The position numbers were made by a program, and so were the translations under genes. Shown piece by piece: positions 29,790-37,826 of a stretch of 64,000 nucleotides of DNA; within the stretch, counting starts at the first letter, position 1, and the number at the start of each line of letters is the position of its first letter. Source of the DNA: Kosmotoga olearia TBF 19.5.1 (GTDB lineage: Bacteria > Thermotogota > Thermotogae > Petrotogales > Kosmotogaceae); assembly GCF_000023325.1 (NCBI RefSeq), contig NC_012785.1, positions 2,046,001 to 2,110,000 of the forward strand. The letters are read 5' to 3'. The notes beneath the pieces were generated by a model. That model made no database searches and had not been told where the DNA came from. It saw nothing but the letters and a program-made list of their open reading frames with translations.

Positions 29790-29863
29790 TCGATTTTGAG
29801 GCCATTGTTTCTTAGTTGAAGAGAAATTATACGTGAATCCGAAAATAATGGCCTTAAAATCGA
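29790..29863. repeat. Inverted repeat, 17-bp arms
   Basis: Arms 29790-29806 (TCGATTTTGAGGCCATT) and 29847-29863 are complementary at 16 of 17 positions, separated by 40 bases. It lies between the end of the unknown gene and the recombinase promoter. It could fold as an mRNA hairpin or be a second recombination or protein-binding site; it has no T-tract. Confidence 0.6.
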
Positions 29864-29914
29864 ATATAAAAGGCGCCGTCTGTAAGCTTTAATACAAGCC
29901 GTGTTTAGAAACCG

Positions 29915-29942
29915 TTGTTTTGGTGATGAAATATGATACAAT
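29915..29942 (+). promoter_or_regulatory. Candidate promoter of the Xer gene
   Basis: TTGTTT (29915-29920), 16-base spacer, TACAAT (29937-29942). Transcription would start near 29949, inside the dif-like palindrome, so recombinase bound there could repress its own gene. Confidence 0.5.
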
Positions 29943-29946
29943 AAAG

Positions 29947-29974
29947 TGGAGACATAATGTATATTACGTCTCCA
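29947..29974. other. dif-like Xer recombination site
   Basis: A 28-bp site with the layout of bacterial dif: left 11-bp arm TGGAGACATAA, central TGTATA, right arm TTACGTCTCCA. The arms are inverted repeats with one mismatch. Compared with E. coli dif from memory, 17 of 28 positions agree, including an unbroken 14-base core CATAATGTATATTA. It ends 28 bases before the ATG of a tyrosine recombinase. The palindrome extends a few bases outward (AAAGTGG/CCACTTTT), so it could also act as a hairpin terminator; the exact dif core argues for the recombination site. Confidence 0.7.
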
Positions 29975-30002
29975 CTTTTGACTATTTTCAGGGGGGAACG
30001 TC

Positions 30003-30920
30003 ATGGATTTTGAAGATGCTGTGGAAAGGTTCGCAGAATATCTGGAGTTCGTGAGAAACCTGTCGAAAAATACCGTCGAGTCATATACCCGGGATCTCAA
30101 ACATTTCGGCCAGTACCTGGAAGAATACTCCCTGGATTACCGGCAGGTTAAGAGGCGTGATATCGAAAAGTTCATGAAAGAGCTGTCCCAGGGCAATTTC
30201 TCTGATTCAAGGCTCTCACCCTCTTCAGTGGCCAGACATCTCTCCACCCTCAAAACCTTCTACATGTTCCTCTACGTAAGCGGTACAGTGAATAAAATAC
30301 CAACAGATCTTGTAAAAGCCCCGAAAACGCGTCGGCGCATACCTGAATACATAAGCTACGAAGAGGTCCAGAAAATACTGGAAGCCTTCCCAGAAACCCA
30401 TCTTGGAAAGCGTAACAGAGCCATCGTTGCCCTGATGTATTACTGCGGGCTGCGGGTCAGCGAGGTTTGCTCCCTCACGCTCAGGGATATCTCTTTGGAG
30501 AGCGATCCCCTTGTCCGCGTCAAAAGTGGTAAAGGAGACAAAGACAGGATCGTCCCACTCACGCCCGACGCGGTTCGGATAATCTCAGATTATCTGAAAC
30601 ACAGGGATAGATTTCCCGACGCAAACAGGCATATTAAGCTCTTTGTAGGAATTCGTGGTGAGCCCATTACCAGAAAATCCGTGAACAAAATGCTCCAGAA
30701 CCACGTGAAAAAAATATTTCCGGATAAGCACTTGCATCCGCACATCTTCCGCCACAGCTGCGCTACACACTTGCTACAACGCGGTGCAAGCATAAAAATT
30801 GTGCAGGAAATCCTTGGCCACGCCAATATATCCACCACAAGCATCTATCTCCATATCACCGACAGAGAAAAGCGCGAAGCGGTGAGGTTGCTCTCAAACG
30901 GGGAAAAGGCAGGCAAATGA
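30003..30920 (+). CDS. Tyrosine recombinase, XerC/XerD family
   Basis: A 305-residue site-specific recombinase with the SAM-like core-binding N-domain (residues 1-95) and a complete catalytic domain: Arg151 (GLRVSE), Lys177 (SGKGDKD), HIFRH with His247 and Arg250, His273 in LGHANISTTS and nucleophile Tyr282. Length is typical of XerC/D. The dif-like site just upstream suggests that it resolves chromosome dimers, possibly as a single recombinase like XerH or XerS, which are also encoded next to their dif sites. No second xer gene is in the window. ATG with GGGGGGAA upstream. Confidence 0.92.
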   Translation: MDFEDAVERFAEYLEFVRNLSKNTVESYTRDLKHFGQYLEEYSLDYRQVKRRDIEKFMKELSQGNFSDSRLSPSSVARHLSTLKTFYMFLYVSGTVNKIPTDLVKAPKTRRRIPEYISYEEVQKILEAFPETHLGKRNRAIVALMYYCGLRVSEVCSLTLRDISLESDPLVRVKSGKGDKDRIVPLTPDAVRIISDYLKHRDRFPDANRHIKLFVGIRGEPITRKSVNKMLQNHVKKIFPDKHLHPHIFRHSCATHLLQRGASIKIVQEILGHANISTTSIYLHITDREKREAVRLLSNGEKAGK

Positions 30921-31127
30921 TCGCCGAAGAAAATATTGTACAAAATATGCAATCGATAAAACAGAACATACAGAATGTACAAGGATATAAAAGCACTATT
31001 AGTATGAGTCAAGTATTGTAGTTGATATACTAATTAGTATTATATAACGAGTACATACGAGTATAAACACAGTATACAATGTACCAAGAGAGTAAACGTG
31101 TATATTCAGCGTAGAGATAGCACGTTT
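30921..31127. other. AT-rich flank with TTGTACAA-like motifs
   Basis: No gene. TTGTACAA at 30936-30943, ATGTACAA at 30975-30982 and an ATGTACC at 31079-31085, plus several GTATA/TATAC palindromes. This mirrors the gap left of the module at 28.6-28.8 kb. Confidence 0.45.
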
Positions 31128-31880
31128 TCATTTCTTCTGAACAGTGTTGAGCGCTTCGAGCTTTTTCCTGGTATCTTTGTAAAGCTTCGGTACGAAGCTG
31201 TCAGGATTTGAATTTGTTGAGGTGAATTCAATAACGTACCTGGCTTTTTCTTTGCGGTAGCGGACGATTTCACCTGTCCTCGCGATCGTTGAGAGCATCA
31301 TATAGTCAAGGGCGTTTCTTGGAACAGCGTTCTGGGGCATATTGAGCAAAAAGAGAATGTCTCCTTCGGGAACTCCATAAACATTCGCACCGGAAACATG
31401 GTCTTTGTAAGCTCCAAACTGGATCGGGAAGGCAAGCGTCATCTTCATCGCTTCTCTCAGACTACCGCTGATCATTTCATCGTCATAGGTTTTAATATTA
31501 AAAGCGTGGATCTTCAGACGCGGGACCTTGTCGGTGGTTATGTCTGGAAAGTATTTATCGACAAAATCTTCCAGAGTCTTTATGGGTATTACACCATGCA
31601 TCGATTTACCGAGCCTGTAAAGCGTTTTTACAAGCTCAACCGTTTTAACAAGTTTATTCCCGTCCGGATGGTGGAATGTTTTATCAATATCCTTCCAGAT
31701 ATGTCTCATGACACTGAACGCTCTATCTGCTGATTTGTAATATTCCGAGAAAAACAAAGGGATACAGGAAAATCCTACGCAGTGAATTTCATCTATATCA
31801 ATCGTGCTTTCATTCAATGCTTTTATTGCTCCAGGTAAAGAAAGGTAAAGAATCGAATCACCGCCGAAAGCTAATCTCAT
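31128..31880 (-). CDS. Degenerate patatin-like protein
   Basis: About 250 residues. The N-terminus MRLAFGGDSILYLSLPGAIKALNE follows the patatin outline (glycine-rich oxyanion loop, then a helix), but the nucleophile motif GxSxG reads GFSCI and the DG[GA] dyad is replaced by SGA in DHVSGANVYG. It is therefore probably inactive or altered. I start at ATG 31880, eight bases behind AAAGGAGGA, not at an earlier codon inside the upstream gene. It follows the intact patatin gene and overlaps it by 23 bases, which suggests duplication and joint function. Confidence 0.6.
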   Translation of the reverse strand: MRLAFGGDSILYLSLPGAIKALNESTIDIDEIHCVGFSCIPLFFSEYYKSADRAFSVMRHIWKDIDKTFHHPDGNKLVKTVELVKTLYRLGKSMHGVIPIKTLEDFVDKYFPDITTDKVPRLKIHAFNIKTYDDEMISGSLREAMKMTLAFPIQFGAYKDHVSGANVYGVPEGDILFLLNMPQNAVPRNALDYMMLSTIARTGEIVRYRKEKARYVIEFTSTNSNPDSFVPKLYKDTRKKLEALNTVQKK

Positions 31881-32649
31881 TTGCCTTCCTCCTTTTGCAA
31901 AGTGCCTGCCACGCTTCTTTGTAGATTTCTCTGTAATTTTCAAAGGCGTGCCACGGGTAATTCACCCTGTGGCTGAACACAAGATCGGCATTTTCAAGCT
32001 CCTTTGATTTTATGTATTTCTCTTTCCAGCTATCCAGAAACAGAAGCAGTTCCATCTGGTCCTGAGGTTCCTTCGGCTCCTCTTTCTCAAAATTGCTGGC
32101 TACAACATAGTCTGCACCGAGCGATCGGGCCTCATCTACCGGCACCGGCCTCAACACACCACCATCAACAGTCTGGGTTCCTCCCAGCCATACCGGAGAA
32201 AAAACACCCGGAACGGAAGAACTTGCCATAACCGCTTCAACAAGATATCCCTCCGTTACCAGCATAGATTCGAGCGATACGGCATCAAAAGCCACCACCC
32301 CGAGCGGGATTTTACAGTCTGAAAAGGTCTTCTTACCGAATAAAGCTCTGAAGAAAGGGTAGTAATCTTCAAGGGTAACAAGGGACCTATGTATTATGCT
32401 CCATATGTTTGGACCTTCTATCTTCTTTAAGTATTTCTTCATCGCGGGCAATTGCTCATCTACGGCGCTGGAAAATTCCTTTAGCACCTTTTCCCAGTCC
32501 TCATAGAGCGCATATAATGCCGCGACAATTGCCCCGGCGGATGACCCGGTAACAACATCGATCTTGAAGTCGTTCTCCTGAAGCAGTCTTAATACAGCTA
32601 CGTGTGCAAACCCCTTTACCCCTCCAGCAGCTAAAGCCAAACCATTCAT
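31858..32649 (-). CDS. Patatin-like phospholipase / RssA-type hydrolase
   Basis: Serine acyl hydrolase of about 263 residues. The oxyanion loop LAAGGVKGFAHVAVL is at the N-terminus, the nucleophile is in GSSAG (about residues 36-40) and the catalytic aspartate in VDGGVLRPVP (about 160). ASSSVPGVF precedes the last motif as in bacterial RssA-type proteins. Likely acts on membrane lipids from the cytosol. ATG 32649 preferred because AGAGGTGA precedes it. Followed by the degenerate copy. Confidence 0.85.
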   Translation of the reverse strand: MNGLALAAGGVKGFAHVAVLRLLQENDFKIDVVTGSSAGAIVAALYALYEDWEKVLKEFSSAVDEQLPAMKKYLKKIEGPNIWSIIHRSLVTLEDYYPFFRALFGKKTFSDCKIPLGVVAFDAVSLESMLVTEGYLVEAVMASSSVPGVFSPVWLGGTQTVDGGVLRPVPVDEARSLGADYVVASNFEKEEPKEPQDQMELLLFLDSWKEKYIKSKELENADLVFSHRVNYPWHAFENYREIYKEAWQALCKRRKANEISFRR

Positions 32650-32846
32650 CCAATCACCTCTTGTCAACTTTACCATTTTTGCCCTTTTTTGTCCTAAGAC
32701 GTTTGATGATAATAGTAGGGGCGGGTCAATTTTCTATGGTTCACATGGGGCGAAATATATAAGAGGGTGAAAAATATGGTAGGAACTAAAAAAGACTTAT
32801 TTTAAAAGCGGGAGAGTTATCGGTCTAATTCCAACTTTTGTGAGTA

Positions 32847-33308
32847 CTAAATTATAATTTCTTCTTGACTGATTTTTTTATGCCTATGTTCCCAATTGTT
32901 CAGGCTTTCAGATATCAACAAATTCAAGAATTCCTTCGGTGTCAGACCTTCTTTATTAGCAAGCTCGTCAACTCTTTCCCTAAGTTCAGTCGGTACAACA
33001 ACAGCATAATCTCCGTTTAGCGTTATCATTAATTTACCGCCAAGTGCTTCAGAAATCCTTTTAATGAACTCATATCCGGGTTTCCTTCCCATATTCTCAA
33101 AGCGCGAAATTACTGACTGGGTGGTCCCCAGTATCTTGGCGAGTTTTTTCTGACTGATTTTAAGCTCCGCTCTGCGCTCTATTACTTCGAGAATAAACTC
33201 CTCAAGAGCGTCTTCTTCAGCGGAAGGAACATATTCTTCAAGTTCAGGTTTTTCAGAAAGCTTTTCGAGCTTTTGTTTCATTTTCTTAAGTTCATTGAGT
33301 TTTTTCAT
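32847..33308 (-). CDS. HigA-like antitoxin with XRE helix-turn-helix
   Basis: A 153-residue protein. A lysine/glutamate-rich coiled region (1-35) leads into an XRE-type HTH (about 50-105) with SQKKLAKILGTTQSVISRFEN as DNA-reading helices (residues within that span). A ribbon-helix-helix-like tail with PTELRERVDELANKEGL follows (about 110-140), giving two possible DNA-binding parts. It overlaps the toxin gene by four bases and comes second in the operon, as in higBA loci. It probably represses the promoter at 33716-33745. Confidence 0.8.
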   Translation of the reverse strand: MKKLNELKKMKQKLEKLSEKPELEEYVPSAEEDALEEFILEVIERRAELKISQKKLAKILGTTQSVISRFENMGRKPGYEFIKRISEALGGKLMITLNGDYAVVVPTELRERVDELANKEGLTPKEFLNLLISESLNNWEHRHKKISQEEIII

Positions 33309-33703
33309 TTCTGTTGCCTCCTTAATGATTTCAGAACATCTTTCTGACGGGTCAATGCCGTTTTAGTCGAAGCGGAATCCTGCTTCTTCAACTCTGCATC
33401 AAGTAAAATAAGCGCCTCTTCTTCCCATGGGCTAAACATAAAATATAGCCTTACAACACCACCCTTAGCTCTTTTGGGAACTCTCAGCTCATACAGCCCA
33501 TCTCCAAGGGGGTAAATATTCTTATTCTTAATCATTTCATTAAAGATAAAGATATTTGCACGCATTAGCTTTTTGATCTGAAGATCCACCTTTTTATGAA
33601 GAGCTGGTCGCTTCTTTTTAAGATCATTCAAAAAGAATTTAACTGGTTTTCTCCTTCTATCTAAAAGTGGTTCTGGGTAGTAATAAATCTTCAGCCCCCT
33701 CAC
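33305..33703 (-). CDS. HigB/RelE-like toxin
   Basis: A 132-residue basic protein of the RelE/ParE fold, recognisable from LYELRVPKRAKGGVVRLYFMF followed by LLDAELKKQD. In active HigB/RelE toxins this C-terminal region carries the arginines and lysines that cut ribosome-bound mRNA. Gene order toxin then antitoxin is typical of higBA. The GTG start lies only about seven bases from the expected transcription start, so the mRNA is nearly leaderless. Confidence 0.75.
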   Translation of the reverse strand: MRGLKIYYYPEPLLDRRRKPVKFFLNDLKKKRPALHKKVDLQIKKLMRANIFIFNEMIKNKNIYPLGDGLYELRVPKRAKGGVVRLYFMFSPWEEEALILLDAELKKQDSASTKTALTRQKDVLKSLRRQQK

Positions 33704-33715
33704 CCTTTCTCACCT

Positions 33716-33745
33716 AGTATATAGCCACGCGGCTATATTTGTCAA
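33716..33745 (-). promoter_or_regulatory. higBA promoter with operator palindrome in the spacer
   Basis: Read on minus: TTGACA (33740-33745), 18-base spacer, TATACT (33716-33721). The spacer is filled by the palindrome ATATAGCC-ACGC-GGCTATAT (33719-33738). A protein bound there would block polymerase, giving classic toxin-antitoxin autoregulation. Confidence 0.8.
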
Positions 33746-33785
33746 GTTAAAATTTTTCACAAGAGCTGGCACACATATTACCTAG

Positions 33786-34688
33786 TTAATTAATAGTGAT
33801 TCCACCCTTATTTGCTTTGACTATCAGGTAATTAACAAATGCTGAACAGGAAACGAGCATAAATCTTGCATCTTCTTGATCGAGCTCTGAATCTTTATCA
33901 AGCAAAGAATGCCTTATCCCATGTTCATCGCTTGTATAACCGTATATCTTTTCGAATCCAGCTTTTAATGAGCCATGAATCTTGCATTTGCCACTTTCTT
34001 CTATGATTTTTAATGCCTTTCCTAAAGTAGCTTTGTCATCTTTAGATATCAAACGACAAAGAGCTTCAATAGCACTTATAGACTCCTTTATAGAATTTCT
34101 GTAATCGGGATTCTTTTTGTCTGAAAACAATTTAAGGGCACTTTTTAAATGAGTATTTACGCCTTCCAAGTGGCTGGTTGATTCTAAAGCGTGTTCAATC
34201 TCAGAAATTTCTATTTCGTTAGTTATCGGGGTAATAACTCCATCTACAAAGCGATATGCGGATAATTCTTCTTTCAATACCTCATTGCATAAGTCGATAA
34301 ATCCTTCGTTTTGTTTTCCTTTGGGACCTTTGTCGCCAAAATTATCTACTATAAATTCTATGAAATCATATACTTCGTACCAGGGAAAACTGAAATATAT
34401 TTTCCTAATTTCGCTGTATAGTTTTGGCCAATAGGTCGGCATTTCATCTATCGGTTTTTTTAGGAAATAGAACCACATTTTCCTGAAGAGGATAAATAAA
34501 GCATATTCATTTTCATATCCTCGCAATTTTTCTTTTATTAAATAACTTCTTTTCTCTGGCTCTTCCATAATTCCCCAATAAAATGAGTAAAGTAAACTCC
34601 ATATTCTGTTTCTAAGATCGTCATCCATTGATTCGTATTGAATTTCTGTTTTTGGTTTTTTATATCCCATTCTTTCTGAAAATCTCAT
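33786..34688 (-). CDS. AbiJ-like abortive-infection protein (HEPN type)
   Basis: A 300-residue protein that matches the AbiJ N-terminal domain 4 outline: MRFSERMGY, then SMDDDLRNRIWSLLYSFYW and SYLIKEKL. The C-terminal half (about 190-295; DYRNSIKESISAIEALCRLI, then YGYTSDEHGIRHSLLD, ARFMLVSCSAFVNYL) is the helical HEPN-like domain found in such proteins. The canonical RX4H is not complete (RHSLLD), so RNase activity is uncertain. Likely phage defence by abortive infection. Clearly AT-rich DNA with rare-looking codons. Confidence 0.7.
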   Translation of the reverse strand: MRFSERMGYKKPKTEIQYESMDDDLRNRIWSLLYSFYWGIMEEPEKRSYLIKEKLRGYENEYALFILFRKMWFYFLKKPIDEMPTYWPKLYSEIRKIYFSFPWYEVYDFIEFIVDNFGDKGPKGKQNEGFIDLCNEVLKEELSAYRFVDGVITPITNEIEISEIEHALESTSHLEGVNTHLKSALKLFSDKKNPDYRNSIKESISAIEALCRLISKDDKATLGKALKIIEESGKCKIHGSLKAGFEKIYGYTSDEHGIRHSLLDKDSELDQEDARFMLVSCSAFVNYLIVKANKGGITIN

Positions 34689-34726
34689 TGAAATCCCCCC
34701 TGTTTTTATTTGAGGTGTGCGTCACT

Positions 34727-35464
34727 TCAATTTTGGTATTTAATGATCGATCGCATCTTGCCAGTAACGACGACGACAAGAATACAAAGGAGTATTCCGA
34801 TCGAAAGCGAATTTATCTGTTGACCAACTATTTCCGGCAATACTCTTAAACGATATATAATAGCGCTCACATTTCCTGCTGCATGAAGTAAAATAGCAAT
34901 CATCAATCCCATAACTCCTGGTCTCTTTATACTTTTCCCAAAGCCTGTAAGCGCTACCACTGTTAATCCAGCATGTATAAAACTCACTATGAATCGTTCT
35001 CCCATGAACCCGCCAAAATAATAAAAAGGAGTACTCTGCATTCCAGGATCCTTTGCAACATTATAGGCAATATACCATATCTCGCCAAGTCCGAATCCAA
35101 AGCCAAGCATGTATGCTACCCTGAATAATGTTTTGTTGTCCATCTCCCGGATTTTCATGAATAGCGCCGGCACTATCTTCACGATTTCTTCCGTGACAGG
35201 CGGTATGAAAAGAAAGATCAAAAGAAAACTCAACGGAGTACCAAGGTCAATAGCACCCTGAATATTGAAGAGGTCTTTCAAAACTTTCAACAAAGGCATT
35301 TTAACGAAAAGATTCACTATCGGACATGACATAGCTCCTAAGGGTAAAAGAAATAAATACCTATCTAGTTTGAGGTTGAGTTCAAGAAAGTAATAATACA
35401 GTCCACCCCAAACTACTATGGAAGAAAGGGTTGTTATGATAGCCGCGATATAAATGGAGTGCAT
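34727..35464 (-). CDS. PrsW-like intramembrane metalloprotease
   Basis: A 245-residue polytopic membrane protein. The motifs PVTEEIVK (about 88-95), GFGFGLGE (about 122-129), SFIHAGLT and LLHAAGN match the EE, GxxE and two histidine elements of the PrsW/CAAX-protease superfamily. PrsW cleaves anti-sigma factors in Bacillus; the target here is unknown. It ends four bases before the PH-domain gene starts in the transcript order, so the two are a pair. Confidence 0.65.
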   Translation of the reverse strand: MHSIYIAAIITTLSSIVVWGGLYYYFLELNLKLDRYLFLLPLGAMSCPIVNLFVKMPLLKVLKDLFNIQGAIDLGTPLSFLLIFLFIPPVTEEIVKIVPALFMKIREMDNKTLFRVAYMLGFGFGLGEIWYIAYNVAKDPGMQSTPFYYFGGFMGERFIVSFIHAGLTVVALTGFGKSIKRPGVMGLMIAILLHAAGNVSAIIYRLRVLPEIVGQQINSLSIGILLCILVVVVTGKMRSIIKYQN

Positions 35465-35468
35465 TTTC

Positions 35469-36008
35469 TCACTCCTTTTCGGTCAATCCCGCTTTTTGCA
35501 TTAAGAACTCTTTAAATCCTTCCATATCTTTGGGCGTAATCCCAACCTTTTCTCCATTTTTCAAATACAGCAACAAGATCCTCCTATTCACTCTTCTTGC
35601 ACACATGTAAACTTTTCCTTTATCCAGATATTGCACACGGCCTAAAGCGTAACCAGGAAACTTTATGAAACCCTCAGTGGAAGCCAGGGGATAAACTCTC
35701 ATATTTTCAATTGCAATTTTTTCAATTTCACTGTATGGAATATCCTTTTTGTACCACCCGCATCTCAAAAGAAGATGAGTATCCGTACAAATATATTTCA
35801 TTTTAAAGTAGACGATCACATATAACAAAAAGAAGATACCAAATCCACAGCCACTCAATATCGCTGGAAGAAGTGCCAGAAACAAGCGCATTGAAGGTTG
35901 AAAAAATAGAAGTATCCAAAGTGGCGTTAAGCAAATTATTGCTAATCCCAAAACAATGATCCATCCCAGAGAGGGAGGGGGTTTCACAACAAGAGTCTGT
36001 TCTTTCAC
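35469..36008 (-). CDS. Membrane protein with bacterial PH domain
   Basis: A 179-residue protein with two hydrophobic helices (about 15-38 and 42-65) and a C-terminal bacterial PH-like domain (about 75-165), recognised by YSEIEKIAIEN, FPGYALGRVQYLDKG and YLKNGEKVGITPKDMEGF. GTG start with GGAGGTG upstream. It is transcribed ahead of the PrsW-like gene. Function unknown; PH-domain membrane proteins are often partners in envelope stress modules. Confidence 0.65.
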   Translation of the reverse strand: MKEQTLVVKPPPSLGWIIVLGLAIICLTPLWILLFFQPSMRLFLALLPAILSGCGFGIFFLLYVIVYFKMKYICTDTHLLLRCGWYKKDIPYSEIEKIAIENMRVYPLASTEGFIKFPGYALGRVQYLDKGKVYMCARRVNRRILLLYLKNGEKVGITPKDMEGFKEFLMQKAGLTEKE

Positions 36009-36098
36009 AGATACACCTCCTCAAAAACGCTGAGATTCTCACGTTAAAAAGTTTTTTACACAAGGGAGTGTAATACTCTCCGAAAAACTGGACAAAAA

Positions 36099-36299
36099 TC
36101 AAACAGATACTGAATAATATACTTGCCTTTTCTGAATGCAGGGATCTACCTCCATTTTTTTCTGTAATTCATCAATGTACCCACAGTCACTATCCCATCT
36201 CAGATCTACGTATCCTATTGCACGACAACAAGCTTTATGGTAGAGAAGCAATTTACTAATTCCTCTTTTGATTTTTGGTTCGTAAATCAGGGTTCCCCA
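36099..36299 (-). pseudogene. Short open frame, probable gene remnant, in a 500-base gap
   Basis: The gap between the PH-domain gene and the next gene (36,009-36,507) has no convincing gene. One minus frame is open for 66 codons with a protein-like composition (SKLLLYHKACCRAIGY, LRWDSDCGYIDELQ) and no start codon before its middle. The rest of the gap has an 8-bp inverted repeat AAAGAACC/GGTTCTTT near 36,351 and 36,391 and nothing else I can name. Confidence 0.25.
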
Positions 36300-36507
36300 T
36301 TATCTGATGTTTGCTTCTTACATAAAATGTCGCTTTGTATCATCTATAACAAAGAACCTAAAAGACTATTTTAGTTCAGCTGTTTCGTCGCGGTTCTTTA
36401 ATTACGAGGACTTTTGGTCGAATGAATAACATTTCGTTCATCTGATTAAGTAAAAAAATATCTCTGGTTGTGAAATGTCTGCAACGAAGAATAATCACAA
36501 CAAACAT

Positions 36508-37047
36508 CTATTTCGATCTGGTTCGCGTCTGTGCTACGTTTAGTTCATCAATATCTTTTATCATACTCTTAAGCATATCAAATTCATTTAGCTTAGTTCT
36601 TTTGTTGACCAAATCTTTCCTAATTTCCAATAAGAGTTTTCCCCATAAATTGAGCAATTTAACATCGTCTTTTTCTTCTTTACTTGATTCAATGTTGTAA
36701 ATATACTGCATTAATGAATTCAAAGAGCGTATTACATCGTCAGAACCAACAAAGTTAAATTCAAAAGAAATCTTTCTGTAGTTTACAGATTTTATTTCCT
36801 TTATTGCTTGATTTACGTTATTAGGATTCGAAAAAGTTTTTATATATGGAGAAAGTATTTCCATATATAGCTTTCTTCGTTCTTCCCTTAGCTTTTCTTG
36901 AATGTTTTTGATCTCTTCGATTCTTGCTTTTATAAACCATACAACGGCACCGCCTAATATTGGAGGTACAAGCACCTTAACAAGTTCCAAAAATATTTCC
37001 AAAGAGTTCACCCCCATTTTTTTAAAGATTACCAAGACATTCTTCAA
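36508..37047 (-). CDS. N-terminally anchored protein of unknown function
   Basis: A 179-residue protein with one N-terminal hydrophobic helix (about residues 17-40, VKVLVPPILGGAVVWFI) followed by a basic coiled coil (IEEIKNIQEKLREERRKLYMEIL) and a helical C-domain with LLLEIRKDLVNKRTKLNEFDML. Proteins of this outline (membrane anchor, REERRKLY, then MRKDL-like motif) are often seen beside restriction and abortive-infection genes. The start could also be an internal ATG at 37014. Last gene of the helicase-methylase array. Confidence 0.55.
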   Translation of the reverse strand: MKNVLVIFKKMGVNSLEIFLELVKVLVPPILGGAVVWFIKARIEEIKNIQEKLREERRKLYMEILSPYIKTFSNPNNVNQAIKEIKSVNYRKISFEFNFVGSDDVIRSLNSLMQYIYNIESSKEEKDDVKLLNLWGKLLLEIRKDLVNKRTKLNEFDMLKSMIKDIDELNVAQTRTRSK

Positions 37048-37168
37048 CCAAAAGTTTATATAACGGAAGTCTTTCGAAATTAGAAAGAATACCTAAAGGA
37101 AATCCCACATTGTCGTCATCCTTTTTCAACGGGGCTAGAATCTACTTGCACGAACAGTTTCTTGCTTT

Positions 37169-37825
37169 TTAAGAATCATTTTTGTGTTTTTCGGCTATGT
37201 ATAATAATCGAGTAGAAAATTCGGAAAGCATGTTTATTAAATTTTCTATTTCAAGTTTTCTAAGAGGGTATTTTTTGTTCAGCATGTGGGACTTTTCAGG
37301 TACCCTTTTTATGAATTCTTCATCAATTACCCCTAAGTTATGCTGAATGATGTGTCTCACTTGAAACATTTTGATTAGTTCAGTTCTATCTGAATAGGAT
37401 ATAATCTCAGCAACTGGGAAACAAAGCTTATTTTCAATGTGGCCAAAAAGGACTTCTAAATTTTGGAAAAGGTTTTTTGGTTTTTCTGGGAAAACACCTG
37501 GATACTTCTTCTTAAGTGATTTTCCAAATCCATCAAAAGCTGAAATAATACTGCATAAAGTGTCCTTTAGTATTGCTTCTTTCAAGTCCTCATCTTCAAT
37601 TAGTTCAACGAGTTTAAGACGTTTCGAAGACACCTCTAACGATTTTTGAAATACGCTCAGGGAGTTTATCCTGCCACAATCGGGACAAGTAGCAAAAACT
37701 CCGTAGATGGCAAATTCTAATCCACAATTATCACATACTAAGTACGTCTCAACTTCCTTTCCACTGTAGTGGGATATTTCATAGTTAAGCTCATCAATAT
37801 TTGAGGATACTTTCAATCTAATCAA
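37169..37825 (-). CDS. Zinc-ribbon protein with HEPN-like RX4H motif
   Basis: A 218-residue protein. An N-terminal zinc ribbon (CDNCG ... CPDCG, about residues 31-52) precedes a helical domain containing RHIIQH (about 165-170), the RX4H pattern with a polar second residue seen in HEPN RNases. The mid-part (LCSIISAFDGFGKSLKKKYP) resembles other ORFs in abortive-infection loci. TTG start one base after the stop of the upstream 98-residue zinc-ribbon gene, so they are coupled. Assignment to HEPN is by motif only. Confidence 0.55.
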   Translation of the reverse strand: MIRLKVSSNIDELNYEISHYSGKEVETYLVCDNCGLEFAIYGVFATCPDCGRINSLSVFQKSLEVSSKRLKLVELIEDEDLKEAILKDTLCSIISAFDGFGKSLKKKYPGVFPEKPKNLFQNLEVLFGHIENKLCFPVAEIISYSDRTELIKMFQVRHIIQHNLGVIDEEFIKRVPEKSHMLNKKYPLRKLEIENLINMLSEFSTRLLYIAEKHKNDS

Positions 37826-37826
37826 A

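Noticed and set aside
29943-29979. Simple intrinsic terminator of the unknown gene
   Set aside because: The stem could terminate, but it is 180 bases past the gene, follows a promoter, and its centre is the dif core; the recombination site explains more.
35803-36102. 99-residue protein upstream of the PH-domain gene
   Set aside because: Mostly overlaps the PH-domain gene in another frame and has no ribosome site.
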